The position numbers were made by a program, and so were the translations under genes. A stretch of DNA of 60,000 nucleotides from Polytrichum commune (lineage: Eukaryota; Streptophyta; Polytrichopsida; Polytrichales; Polytrichaceae). Below the pieces are notes generated by a model. It was not told the origin of the DNA. It was given only the letters and a program-made list of their open reading frames with translations, and ran no database searches. Position 1 is the stretch's first letter. The number at the start of each line of letters is the position of its first letter. The stretch is taken from the NCBI GenBank assembly GCA_950295325.1, contig OX485805.1, positions 44,542,758 through 44,602,757 on the forward strand, given 5' to 3'. Below are positions 32,782-43,551 of this stretch, in pieces.

Positions 32782-33840
32782 ACGAACGCTCGTTCGTAAG
32801 TATGAGGTCCCATCACTAGCACAGTTGGATCGGACGGAATGTTGTGGGTTTACGAACGTGCGTTCGTAACTACCAAAGTATACCAGAGTCGACGTTGTGA
32901 CACATGTATATCAATCATTTGCAATGCGAATGGTGGTTCATTTACGAACGTGCGTTCGTAAATGTGGCATCTACGCTTTTATGTATGTGCAATTATAAAT
33001 ATACTGGTTGTTCATTTACGAACGTGCGTTCGTAAGTACGCCATCTATGATTTCCTAGTGTATACATTCAAATGGGGGTTGCTGTGGTTTTACGAACGCG
33101 CGTTCGTAAGTATGAGGTCCCATCACTAGCACAGTTGGATCGGACGCAATGTTGTGGATTTACGAACGTGCGTTCGTAACTACCAAAGTATACCAGAGTC
33201 GACAGTGTGACACATGTATATAAATCATTTGCAATGCGAATGGTGGTTCATTTACGAACGTGCGTTCGTAAATGTGGCATCTACGCTTTTATGTATGTGC
33301 AATTATAAATATAATGGTTGTTCATTTACGAACGTGCGTTCGTAAATGTAGCATCTACGCTTTTATGTATGTGCAATTATAGATATAATGGTTGTTCATT
33401 TACGAACGTGCGTTCGTAAGTACGCCATCTATGATTTCTTGGTGTACACCTGCAGATAGTGATTGCTGTGGTTTTACGAACGTGCGTTCGTAAACATGAT
33501 ATCTATTTTGTCCCGATATACTCTTGGAAATTCGGGATAGTTGTGGTTTACAAATTTTTCTCGTTAATACAACATGCGAGTTCTGTACTGGTTTCCAGAA
33601 AAAACTCCTCGTTTATAAACCTTTATACCCAAACTCATTCATCCTATGCTATACGAACGTACGTTCGTGTAAAAAACTTGTACGTTCTGCTCATGCAGGT
33701 CGATGGTCTGTAATTAATGAACGCACTTTCGTAAATTCCATCAGCGATCAATATGATAGCACTTTGAAAGTCTTTCTAAGTTATTGACTTCCACACATAG
33801 GCACATTCACTATTGTAGTCGTATACGAACGGACGTTGGT
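32782..33840. repeat. Regular array of thirteen 16-bp palindromes (copy B, module I)
   Basis: Sites start at 32782, 32852, 32944, 33018, 33092, 33162, 33254, 33328, 33402, 33476, 33653, 33718 (degenerate) and 33825 (degenerate). Spacings run 70, 92, 74, 74 and then again 70, 92, 74, 74, 74: a 310-bp block (32782-33091) has been duplicated in tandem, with surrounding sequence nearly identical. One palindrome is present per sub-unit. The array lies just upstream of the gene. Confidence 0.95.
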
Positions 33841-33948
33841 ATTTAAAACTTGACTGATTTGACATGCTGCGTTGAATGTCGTCCATGTTGGTTGTCATTC
33901 TTTCGTTTACGTTTGGGTCTCCTAGTGCCTCTGGTTTTTGTAGGTGGG

Positions 33949-36900
33949 ATGGCGATGCATGTGGGTGGTAGTTCTCTGGAGTTGTCAACAGACATGTCGT
34001 CCTCCGTTCGTGAATGTGAAATTTCATCCTCATCCGCGTATAGTTTTGACGACACAAACGTGGAGGGTGTGTCATTGCGTACATCCTCTCATGATTCTTT
34101 TCAAGTGCACGACAGTTCTCTACATTCCGGTGTGGACGACGATGACATTCCTTTGTGTGCAGGATATGGTAGGGAGAAATGGGTGGGCCTTGATGTGGTT
34201 CTACTTAATGATCTAGGTGTCCCGGTGGCAAATGGCATATGTAGAAACTCCGATCCCCGTGAATGTGTTGATGCCAATCCACTTGGTCTCCATGATGTTG
34301 GGGTGTGCATATTGAATTCTTTGCTTCCGCTTGAGGTCCCTGTGACTTGGAGGTTTTCATTGCGCCGATGGCCCCTTCGTCGGGTTCTCCATGAAGAAGT
34401 AAGCTTGTGGGATCATGGGCGACGGCATGAGCAAATTCAATCAACCTTGGTTTCCAACACTCGTCCTCGCAAAGGCCTCCGTAGATAAGATTCTAGCCGC
34501 GCGCCTCCTGATGATAAAGAGCGTCGACGGGATCGCATAATAGGAGACGATTCTATCCGTCTCGTGTCCGCCAAGGACTGTTGTGCAAAAAGATGTTGCC
34601 AATTTTTCCCCCGCGAAAAAATTAAGTCTTTGCGTTAGGAGATGTGGCTCGCGGATTTTCGTATGAGGTCAGCAAAGAAACTCGAGGTCCATAGAAATTT
34701 GCACCTTGATGCCTATGGCCATAAGGTGGTGACCCTCGAGAATGTGGAAGTGTGTTGTACCGCATGGTATACCATTCATGCCGTCTCCAAGGCTGACTTT
34801 TATAGGTTTAGAAAGTATTCATCATTGGGTCGTCGCTCTCGATTTCATGGCAATGCGGGCACAAAGAAACCTAGGGAGGCTACACTCCAAGCCTCCGCCA
34901 CACTCTCCACGATCATAGTGCCATTGGCCGATGCAATGCCCCACAAGACGAGGACATTGTCGACAGGGGAGAAAGTTGTTCAAATGGTGTTGCCCACGGG
35001 CACAAAATGGAAGAACATATTAACGGATATCAACGAAATGGGTCGCATAGTGGGTTGTGGGCCCATTTCTTTGTCCAAGTTGAGTGTCATTAAAAACCAA
35101 CAATTTGCAGAATACATTTTGAAGAGACCTGGTGACAAGTTCGCGAGGTGCACGACGTGTGAAAAATACAAAGGTCTTCGAGATGCCCACCCCATAGGTA
35201 CTGAGTCTCATACTAGGCATCAAGCAAAATATATTGAACATGTCAACAACCAAGAGGCTCACCGTCAAGATTACTACAAGAACTGTGCTCTATCCATAAT
35301 GAGGCCTACAGAGGTTCTAACAATTATCCATGATAAAATGGACCACGCCAAGACCGCATGCCCTTGTTATGCACGCAAAATAAAGGCCACGGATGGTCTC
35401 TTCAAGTTGCCCGTATTTGTAACAGGTTTGTATGGCATCACAAACCTATTTTCACCCTAAATCCTATTTTATTGGGTGGTTTTTCCAAATATTCTACTTC
35501 AGTGGTCTCTTCATTTTTTTGGAGATTAACCCATCGTTTTTTTTTTATAGGTATGATTGCCCACGGCCATGGGGACGTAAAATATGTCCATTATGGTTTG
35601 GATTTTTACCCTGGCGATGCTAACCACACGGTGGGTTCATTTGCAAAACTTTTGCGCGATCTAGAGAGACCGCCGATACAGTCTTCACGTGCATTGTTTG
35701 ATGGGTGTGGAACGACACCCCTTTATGAGGCAGTGCTTGCGGGTAAGGAGGTTTGTATGTCGTCATTGCCGGAAGCATCCGGAGAGCTTATTTGTGCAAA
35801 ACCTTTGCCTTCAACTCTCCACGTTCAACTTGATAATTGCGCAAAGGACAACAAATGTCGATACGTATTTTGTTTTTGGTCTTTGCTTGTGGCAAAAGGT
35901 ATCTTTAAGGAGGTGTTTGTGTCTTTCTTGATGGTGGGACACACACATGACGACATTGATGCGTCCTTCGGACGGTGGAGCATGAAGTTGCATGAGGAAG
36001 ATTTTCCAACCATACCACTTCTTATGAAATCGTATATGGATTTGGACCATATGCCGGTGATTCCGCACATGATCGAGGAAGTACCAGATTTTAAGGCCTT
36101 CATCAAGCCATACATGTTGAAAGGAGGGGACCGTTTGGTGGGACACACCAAAGCACAACAATTCCGATTCTATATGAGGGATGATGGTCTCCCGGCCATG
36201 CAATTCAAGCTTTTGTGCACATCTCCTAATTGGGGCCCGGATGATGGTATACTAGTATGGCGTCAAGACAATGATGGGAAATGTTTGCTCCCGGATGGGG
36301 ATCCAAAGCCTTGTAAACCCGACCCCATGAGGAATGGACCGGAGATCATCAAAGGCATATCCGGATTCATTGAATATTGGAAGGAGTTGTGTGAGGAGGA
36401 CATCACTAGACGTGTTAGAGATACTCATGAACCATTGATTTCATATTGGGATCGCATTCGCTCGGCACTAGTGACAGTTGATGGCGACACCCGTACGACT
36501 TTGACACAAGGGTTTTGGCCACAAAGTTGTTTGACGGTTGTCGAGTCCGACACCATGTTTTTCAGCAATGGAGACGTTCGTGAAGAGTTCGCAATGGATG
36601 AACATTACGTTGGCCCTGCCCGCAATCGACCGGCACCGTCGTTTCGTGTTGGGGTTGATTGCCACGAAGGTTATATGGTGCTCGTACGAGCTGGGGATGA
36701 GGAGCATCCCAAACCAATTTGGTTGGTGAAAGCATTGTCTTCACCCAATTTTGTTCGAACTAGCCCCAACTTTCGTCAAATTGAGGTGGAATATTGCCGT
36801 CCAAGCACTAAAGACCAGAACGTGCTTCGCACTTATTTAGGTTGGGACACCAAAAAGAATTTCAAGTGGACAGTGGACTCAGCGTACAAACCGGTTTGGA

Positions 36901-37070
36901 TAAACACGGATACTATACTTTGTGCTTGGAAGCCGCGCAAAGGTTCCAAAACAGAATCAATGACCATCCCCCAAAAACATATAGATTTTGCCAAGGACAA
37001 TTTGGCACGTATTGCAGCTGCGGAAAATGACTCGGACAATGGATATGAAGCGGAAGATGGCGATGGGTAA
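33949..37070 (+). pseudogene. Module I DUF7869-type transposase-like gene, copy B
   Basis: Exon 1 33949-35425, GT-AG intron 35426-35550, exon 2 35551-37070. The ATG follows a TTTTTGTAG that may be an acceptor. The first part is acidic and Ser-rich. In-frame stops lie at 34486-34488 (TAA, Tyr in copy A) and 34636-34638 (TAG, Gln in copy A). Exon 2 is fully open and about 95 percent identical in protein to copy A, with LDNCAKDN near 35828 and VGHTHDDIDASFGRW near 35937. Because exon 1 lesions differ between copies, neither is an intact gene, yet the acidic-motif exon is preserved in both. Role inferred: DNA transposition or binding of the module ends or palindromes. Confidence 0.75.
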
Positions 37071-37534
37071 ACATAACATACTAGGTGGGAATTAATGGCG
37101 AGAGGCATGTGAGCTTAGCAAGCTTGGTTTTTAATAGACTTAGTAGACTTGTCACATTCCATTGTGGCATATGTTTGGGATGTGTCATCCAATTTTATAA
37201 GACCCTTACTTTTGGGATGGGCACCCTAAACTCTAAAATGACAAAAACAATTTGTTTTTAAAAGTCCATTGTTATTTTTTACATGGACTACACGTTTTCA
37301 TTGTAATTGAGACTTTCTATTTTTAGTAATGATAATATTCTGCGCATGCGAATTTATAAATCATCATGTTCTTGATGTTCCCAATATTCTATATGCCCAC
37401 AATATTGGCATCCCAAACTATGGGCATATTTAATTTTGAGACTTTCAAAAGTCTCCGATTAACGAATATAGTGTTATCATTGTTAATTGTTTTTTTCATA
37501 TTAATTTCCTTACACAAAATTTGTGCATGCGACA

Positions 37535-37660
37535 TCCACATATTACCATTATAGTTGAAATTAAGTGTTTGAGTTCACAATGAATAGTAGTTACTTTCAT
37601 AGGGTTAGTGATATTTAGTGTACTATGCGTTTGTATTTAGAGTATCTAACACTAAATATC
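37535..37660 (-). mobile_element. Partial MITE of the 934-1278 family
   Basis: CCACATATTACCAT..AGTTGA..TTAAGTGTTTGAGTT and ATAGGGTTA.TGATATTTAGTGTA align with the reverse complement of about 1090-1000. The outer terminal repeat is not intact. It separates module I copy B from module II copy B. Confidence 0.6.
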
Positions 37661-39057
37661 ATATTAAGGGTGGTTCAAGCTAACACCTCATTAAATTAAT
37701 GACATCGTATTGAAAATTGAATTTTCATCCACCTCTTGTGGAGAATCAGATAGCCCCTCTCCACAATTCAAATTGAGTCATTTATATATGTTTACAAGGA
37801 ATCCATATGTCGAGGTACTAAGGGGATACGGAAAGTTAAATTTATGTCCCTAAACTAAGCTCTTCCCATCTCCTATTTCATTTTTCCTGAACCCTCATCC
37901 CTCCATGTCCCCATGGTATCCCCTCATCCCCATCCCCTCCCCCTCCCCCTCCCCCTCTCCCATCCCATCCTCATCCCATCCCCCCCATCCCCCCCATCCC
38001 ATCCCATCCCCTCCCCATTCCCTCCCCATTCCCTCCATCCCCATCCCCATCCCCATCCCCATCCCCCTCCCCCATCCCAGCCCTAGCCAGTGGCCACTAG
38101 CCACGTGGCTGCCGCTTGGAAACCCTAGCGGCGCCGACTACCTCCCCACGCCCCTCTCTCTCCTCCTCATTTGTCATTTGGAGCAGAGGGGGAGAGGAGC
38201 TCTTAGGTGCGGCGAAGCCCTTGCCAATTTTAGAGCGTCATTGTGTATGTTGTTTTGTTGTGTTGTCAGAACCTTGAGAATAGGAAAGGTTGAGAGTAGG
38301 AAAGGTTGAGAGGTTGAGAGTTATAGAAAGGTTGAGAGGTTGAGAGTTATAGAAAGCTTGAGAGGTTTCGAGTTTTAGAAAGCTTGAGAGCTTGAGTTTT
38401 AGAAAGATTGAGAAGTGGAGAGTTTTAGAAAGGTTGAGAGCTTGAGAGTTTCAGAAAGGTTGAGAGCTTGAGAGTAGGAAAGCTTGACAGCTTGAGAGTT
38501 TCAGAAAGCTTGAGATTTCTGAAGGTTGTGAGTTGTGTACATCAGGGTTTGTGTAGGATTTGCATAAAAGTTGTGAAGGCTTGAGAGTGTGACAAAGTGA
38601 AATTGCAATTGAAAGCGAATTCAACGCTTTTGAAAGACAATTTGGTGTGCATTTGTGAGGATTTCTGGATTTCTCAGTAGGAGGCAGGAGGTTTTCTGTG
38701 CAACAATTCAATGTGAGTACAAGTTTCCTTTACAAATCAGTCCTTCACAATCTGAAATTGTTGTTTGATGAATTCCTTGTGATTTGTTTTCTGCATTATG
38801 AGGTATGGCATGTTTTGTATGAAATAACACTTTCCTCTTCATTCTGAACTATCAATCACTGACTCGCAATTTTGTTCTGAGTCCATTTTTCACTTGTGTT
38901 TCATCAATCTGATCACGAGTTGCAGGATCATGAACAATGCCAGATCGCAACATTCATAACAACATATATACGTATATGTACATATACGTATACGTATATG
39001 TACGGATATATGTATATAAATAAATATACCATTTCCTAATCCCAGATGACCACATTT
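37661..39057 (+). other. Module II leader zone (copy B)
   Basis: No coding sequence recognised. 37670-37790 matches 13850-13960. 37915-38090 is a CCCCATCCC low-complexity tract. 38095-38240 matches copy A inversely (CCACGTGGCTGCCGCTTGG..AACCCTAG). 38270-38530 is a run of GAGAGTT.TAGAAAGCTTGA-type repeats. 38945-39030 is an alternating purine-pyrimidine ATATATACGTATATGTAC stretch. Probable promoter and untranslated leader; GTTGCAG at 38920-38926 could be a leader-intron acceptor. Confidence 0.5.
37915..38090. repeat. C-rich CCCATCCC low-complexity tract
   Basis: About 175 bp of CCCCATCCC and CCCCTCCC repeats, strongly strand-asymmetric. The counterpart in copy A (30300-30430) is shorter. Confidence 0.9.
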
Positions 39058-39583
39058 ACGAACGTTCGTTCGTAAATGTGGCGTGAAAACATGCCTTACC
39101 CCACAAACATATACGAACGTGCGTTCGTAAATACGCACCTCACCCTCCATTTTTACGAACGCACGTTCGTATATTCGTCTATACCCTGTACATCCTCAAA
39201 TCCTCAAATCCAAATGAAACATACAAAAATACGAACGAACGTTCGTAATCACAAACTATAATAATATCCCAAACCCTTAATGGTAATTGTTCGTAATTAA
39301 GAACTAAAGTATTAATTCACCTATTTAGAAGATGCTCATGGAAATTCGAACAACCCTCGTGGAAATTAGATAACACTGGACAACTCGTGGACTTGTTTAC
39401 AAACAATACGAACGCACGTTCGTAAACTTGTGTCAAATACACCTTAGCAACAACATTCTTTACGAACGATCGTTCGTAAATGAAATCAGCGAAGACATAA
39501 TTAAAACTCCTCACGGGTACCCATAGCCAGCGTTCATTGATTAGTATATATGATTTGCTTGTCAATTACGAACGCTCGTTCGT
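39058..39583. repeat. Cluster of seven palindromes upstream of the module II gene (copy B)
   Basis: Perfect ACGAACGNNCGTTCGT sites start at 39058, 39113, 39155, 39231, 39408, 39462 and 39568, with centres TT, TG, CA, AA, CA, AT and CT. The last lies 34 bp before the first coding ATG. The variable centre with invariant arms is what selection on a dyad-symmetric protein site would leave. Confidence 0.95.
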
Positions 39584-39616
39584 AAACACAATACTAAATG
39601 TTTATGTGCTCTGCAG

Positions 39617-41887
39617 ATGGCTAGACCGAGCAGGAGCGCCATTGAGATGTTCGCAGTGTAGATAGATCAGCTACCAGAGTCAGTGTCCGACCCCAACGGA
39701 AACGATAATTATGTCCCGAAGGAGGACTTCATTGGGGAATGGACGGCACTGCCAGAGAAGACATCAGACGGTCTTTTCTGTCTTCGCTTCACCTACGAGC
39801 TGGAAACAACGCCGGACCAGCCAGAGCAGTGGGTGCAGATGAAGACTTGGGAAGTAGAATCAATTGAGGCACAAGGAGATTATGTGATTTTAGACATGAA
39901 AAATAAGAAGGATCACATTAACCTCCTGTTAGAGTACAGGAGACATAGTTTCTCCTACACATACGCAGAAAATAACGTAGTGGCTGATGCCAAACACTTC
40001 CTGAAGGACCTGTTCACGAAGTACGCCCTGAGCTCGTACTGGACAGCAAGGAAGTTGGCCGCGCTTTCCTTGAATATCTCCAAGTACAATAGCGCGGTCG
40101 CCGAAGCCAACAAGAAGAAGAAGAGCCCACAAAAACCATCAGCATCCGGGGCAGGAGGATCGAGAAGTGCACCCAGGCCGGTGCCTTCCGCGAGCAGGGT
40201 GACGGAGGGTCCCAGCCGACATTCCACGCCATCGAAGAGGTCCCGGGACGAAATGGAGAGGTCTGGGGTAACAGAGGGCGCTGAGGTGAGCTCTCCTCCC
40301 CTGATGCCAACCCCTTTAAAGAAGGGTGAGAATCCAGATGCAGTGAAGGCAACAAAGATCCTACGAGATTTCAATAATTACTCAAAGGATTGCTGGCCCA
40401 TGGGGCGCCACTTCACGTTCAACGTGGACTGCTTCAAGTGCGAAAAATCCCCCAACAAGTGGGTGGTAAGGTCTCGCGAGAGCGGTGGGGTGAAGTTGTC
40501 GCGCACCTCTCCATGAGGAGTGCCCGAAACACCATGGGCACAAGGGGGACCCCGGAGTGACACCCGGGACTTGTGGCGCCGTTGGTGAGAGGGCCCAAGT
40601 GATCCTAGTGTGGGTGAGGGCCCCGGGCGTTGGGAACGCCTCCCACCCACGAAGATTAGGAGGCACAAGGGTAAGGCCATGAGTTATGCGTAGCTCATGG
40701 CGTGGTGATTCTAGAAAGCTCAAGAACACCTCAATCGGAGGTGTGAGCTAGGAGTTATGGCCATTTGAGTGGGGTGCTGTCCCGGGACAGCGCCCTGGTA
40801 CAGCAGTGCCTGGGAGTGATTCCCGGGACTGCCAAGCTTCAAACAGGCATAACTTCCTCAAGACTTGCTCAAATGGAGCAAGTGAGGAGTCCATCGGCAT
40901 CTACGTGAAGCGTAGATGAAGATGGAGTGGTTGGTTGTTATGATCAGACATCATACAAGGAAGTTATGATGGTCTGAAGCTGCTGGGGGGGTTCTAGGCC
41001 CAGCAGCTAAAGGAAAATGTCCACTTGGCCCCAACTCTTGGTAGAGAGACAAGAGGTTGGTTGACGGTGGGGTAGGGGCCCCGCGTGAAGTCCTAGAGGC
41101 TTATATGGGTGAGGTGGTGTGGCCTCACCCACCCGAGGCCGAACGGCAAGGCCTCCATGGGCTTTGGCCTATTGTGAGGCCATAGTTGCCTAGTATGCTT
41201 CGGGTTGTTGTAGTGTTGCTCCGGCAACGCGATGATCAACATAGGAGTGGACTTCCATGGATGGAAGTCCACATTGGGGAAATGGGTTACCGATTAAGGG
41301 GTGAGTCCCGAAAGCAAAGTAGGAGGGTTGGTTCCCTCCTATGAACTATTGGTCCGGGGTAAGAGGAGCTATCCATTAGCATGGCGGAATGCGAAGGGTT
41401 AGCGCTCGTAACCTTTGCTAGAAACGAAAATTGGCAAGATTATTAAGGGACCTAGCAAGGGTTGTGACAGAAGTGGCAGATCAACAACCTCATGAACAAC
41501 ATAAAGTGGGATAGGCAGACCGTCTGCGTCATGCCCAAGGGGTTGACATCCCGACCGACAGAGATGGATTGGCCGCGAATCCAGAATGGAGAATTTTGGA
41601 TTATAGATGGTCAGCATAGCTTGGAGGCGTCGCAACAGATCCTCAAGGACGACAACTTCCAGCACGAGCTGAAGGCTGACCTGCGGTACTGGAAGGCGTT
41701 CTTGGTCTGGTCGGACGATTGGGACAAGCTGCGCAAGATTTCAACCTTCCTGAACTCGGGGAACAAAATCAAGGCGTTCGAGGCTTCGTGGGCGGCTAAC
41801 ATAGTGGCTGCGAGAGACGTCTAGGTGGCACACGGATGCCCACCAAAGGAGAGGGAGAACGCCAAGAACCAGTCTCCTCAATGGAAG
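39617..41887 (+). pseudogene. Module II gene, N-terminal exon with ParB/DGQHR-like motif (copy B)
   Basis: The ATG at 39617 follows CTGCAG directly. Codon 15 is TAG (39659-39661, Pro in copy A) and a second TAG lies at 41822-41824 (Trp in copy A). A solo LTR (40497-41469) splits the exon between GGVK and WQINNLM. Apart from these it is the better-preserved version of copy A: a 150-residue N-terminal region with EWTALPEKTSDGLFCLRFTY and VILDMKNKKDHINLLLEY (no known family recognised), a basic linker with TPSKRSRDEME, a Cys-containing FNVDCFKCEKSPNKW segment, then GEFWIIDGQHSLEASQQI and a KAFLVWSDDWDKLRKISTFL segment. The DGQH motif with following E-A suggests a ParB/DGQHR-type fold. The exon ends PQWK at a GTGAGT donor. 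Confidence 0.65.
40497..41469 (+). mobile_element. Solo LTR of the chromovirus-like family inside the module II gene
   Basis: 973 bp, TGTCGCGCACC to GGGTTGTGACA, same family as the LTRs at 19338 and 25433 but with scattered differences. A perfect GAAGT duplication flanks it (40492-40496 and 41470-41474). A solo LTR forms when the two LTRs of a full element recombine. It interrupts the codons between GGVK and WQIN of the N-terminal exon. Confidence 0.95.
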
Positions 41888-42003
41888 GTGAGTTTACGAA
41901 CGAACGTTCGTAAAGTGTTGGACTCACGAAAACATCAATTACTGATGTGCTTTACGAACGTGCGTTCGTATTATGTGCAATACTGACATCTTGTTTTGTG
42001 CAG
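41888..42003 (+). other. 116-bp intron with palindromes at both ends (copy B)
   Basis: GTGAGT donor, TTTTGTGCAG acceptor. Palindromes at 41896-41911 and 41954-41969 make up over a quarter of the intron; the first TTTACGAACG begins within the donor region. Copy A conserves this layout. Confidence 0.85.
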
Positions 42004-43329
42004 GCATTTTGCGACGCGATGGTAGACAAGTTCTCTTCCATCGATATGAAGTCCACCACCACAAAGTCTGTGCTTGAGCTGAAGGGTGAGCTCAGACTGA
42101 TCTGCTGCAACAGGGACACATGGGATTTGTGGACCCAGTTTTTTGATGCACACAGCTCGGGCGATTTGGTCAACCCCGACACGGAGGAGAAGTACAGCAC
42201 GGAAAAAACCGGTGAAGCGCCCCCACTACTGAGGGAGTTCTTTAGACACCTCCAGGGATTGACGGAGTCAGAGCTGAAGAGGTGTGCGATTCATGTTCTT
42301 GGGAACACCGTGGGAAGAACCCTTCCCTATCCCAAGATCTTTTTGAAGAGGCCAAAGCACAAGCCCGGCACGTACTCTATCAAAGAGTGGTGTGACCACC
42401 GGAAGCTGAAGACTGCAGCCATGAGAGAGTTGAGCGTACTCGTACCAGAGTACAGAATCTTTGAAGTCGACGGCGACATCATCTGGCCGCAATGGCAAAT
42501 GTTAAAGGTCGACTACAACATCAACGGAGCCTCCATGCGCAGTCTGGTCAAGGAGCACGCCTCGGTTTTGAAGTTGAAGGGGAACAAAAGGACTAAGAAA
42601 ACCGACACGGATCCCCATGAGGTTATGCTGTACTTAAAATTTTTGGAGAGGAAGAGGAACGCCACATTCGAAGGAGTGGCAAGGTTTTGCGTGATCACCT
42701 CCGGCGTGGAGAGGGTCACATTTTCCAAGTGGGACGGCACCATCAGCAGGGCCGAGGTGAGGGAGGATCGACGGGGTTGCCCTTTTGCCCTCATCGATTT
42801 TAGGGGGATCCCGGGTGCGTCAAGGCAGGGGGGGAAGGACATTCCCTTCTACAACCCTTTCATGGCCAAGTTCATGGAGTTCAAATCGCCGGCCATGAGG
42901 GAGCCACACGTTTGGCTGTGGATAGTCGAACAAGAGAAGCTGTCTGTGGTCACAGAGTTGTACGAGCAGAAGATCAAATTCGAGTACAACATCTTCCACA
43001 GCACGTACGTGCCATCGAAGACGGAGGGGATTGTGGCCATCAACGAGGCCAGGAGCAACAAGCAGGTGGGAGCGGTCAGCCTGATTTTCTTGACGTACAA
43101 TGAGCTAAGGGATGGGCGACCGCCTATCAAGGCAAACAACACGTTCAAGAAAATCTATAGCATCCCGCATCCCCCTCCCAAGGATCTGCTGCAAGAGACC
43201 CTCTACACCGTCTTCCCCGCCATGGAACTCAGGATGGAGTTCTACGTCTCTGTATTGCAGAGTCTGGTTATAAGTGGAGAGACGGTATACAACGTATGTG
43301 GAGGCTCCAAATTCATGTATGCGGCCATG
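42004..43329 (+). CDS. Module II gene, methyltransferase-like exon (copy B)
   Basis: Fully open 442-codon exon between a GTGCAG acceptor and a GTAAGT donor. Landmarks in order: AFCDAMVDKFSSIDMKS, a PPLLREFF helix, PYPKIFLKRPKHKPGTYSIK, a basic KLKGNKRTKKTD stretch, RNATFEGVARFCVIT, FALIDFRGIPGASRQGGKDI, MREPHVWLWIVEQEK, KFEYNIFHSTYVPSKTEG and PPPKDLLQETLYTV followed by GETVYNVCGGSKFMYAAM. The end resembles the SAM-binding part of beta-class DNA methyltransferases (V-x-D-x-F-x-G-S-G, here VYNVCGGSK), and IDFRGIPG stands where DPPY would be. Catalytic residues are therefore not evident; it may be a relic or a repurposed fold. Intact here, interrupted in copy A. Confidence 0.6.
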
Positions 43330-43551
43330 GTAAGTTGTCCAGACTCCATTTACGAACGCTCGTTCGTAAAGTTAACCAACTTCTCAATGTATTGTTTCAC
43401 AGTCTCTGCACGTGACGCATTCATGTTTACGAACGCATGTTCGTAAACATAACCCCTTCGTAATGTAATGCTTGAAACTCGTTGCACGCTACGCTTTGAT
43501 GTTTACGAACGTGCGTTCGTATTTTCTGACCTTATTGCTCTCTTCTCACAG
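43330..43551 (+). other. 222-bp intron with three palindromes (copy B)
   Basis: GTAAGT donor, TTCTCACAG acceptor. Perfect sites start at 43352 and 43505; the middle one, at 43429, has one arm mismatch (CATGTTCGT). Spacings are 77 and 76 bp, close to the 74-bp period of the module I array. Confidence 0.85.

Larger units (their letters stand above)
32283..37487 (+). mobile_element. Module I, copy B
   Basis: Plus-strand counterpart of 7796-13533: end region (32283-32640), palindrome array (32782-33840), two-exon gene (33949-37070) and 3' tail to TCCGATTAACGAATATAGTG at about 37487. Both ends match copy A. The end-proximal GGGGGCGGGAATCCGCTTTT block and the GGGGGGAGGTACTTAAAGC block are conserved in both copies. 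Confidence 0.7.

Noticed and set aside
32782-33491. Evenly spaced palindromes resembling a CRISPR array
   Set aside because: The intervening sequences are themselves repeats rather than unique spacers, there are no cas genes, and the genome is eukaryotic with introns and retrotransposons.
37895-38309. Gly/Met- or Pro/Ser-rich open frames over the C-rich tract
   Set aside because: Low-complexity CCCATCCC repeats give open frames by composition; the counterpart in copy A is a different length and frame.
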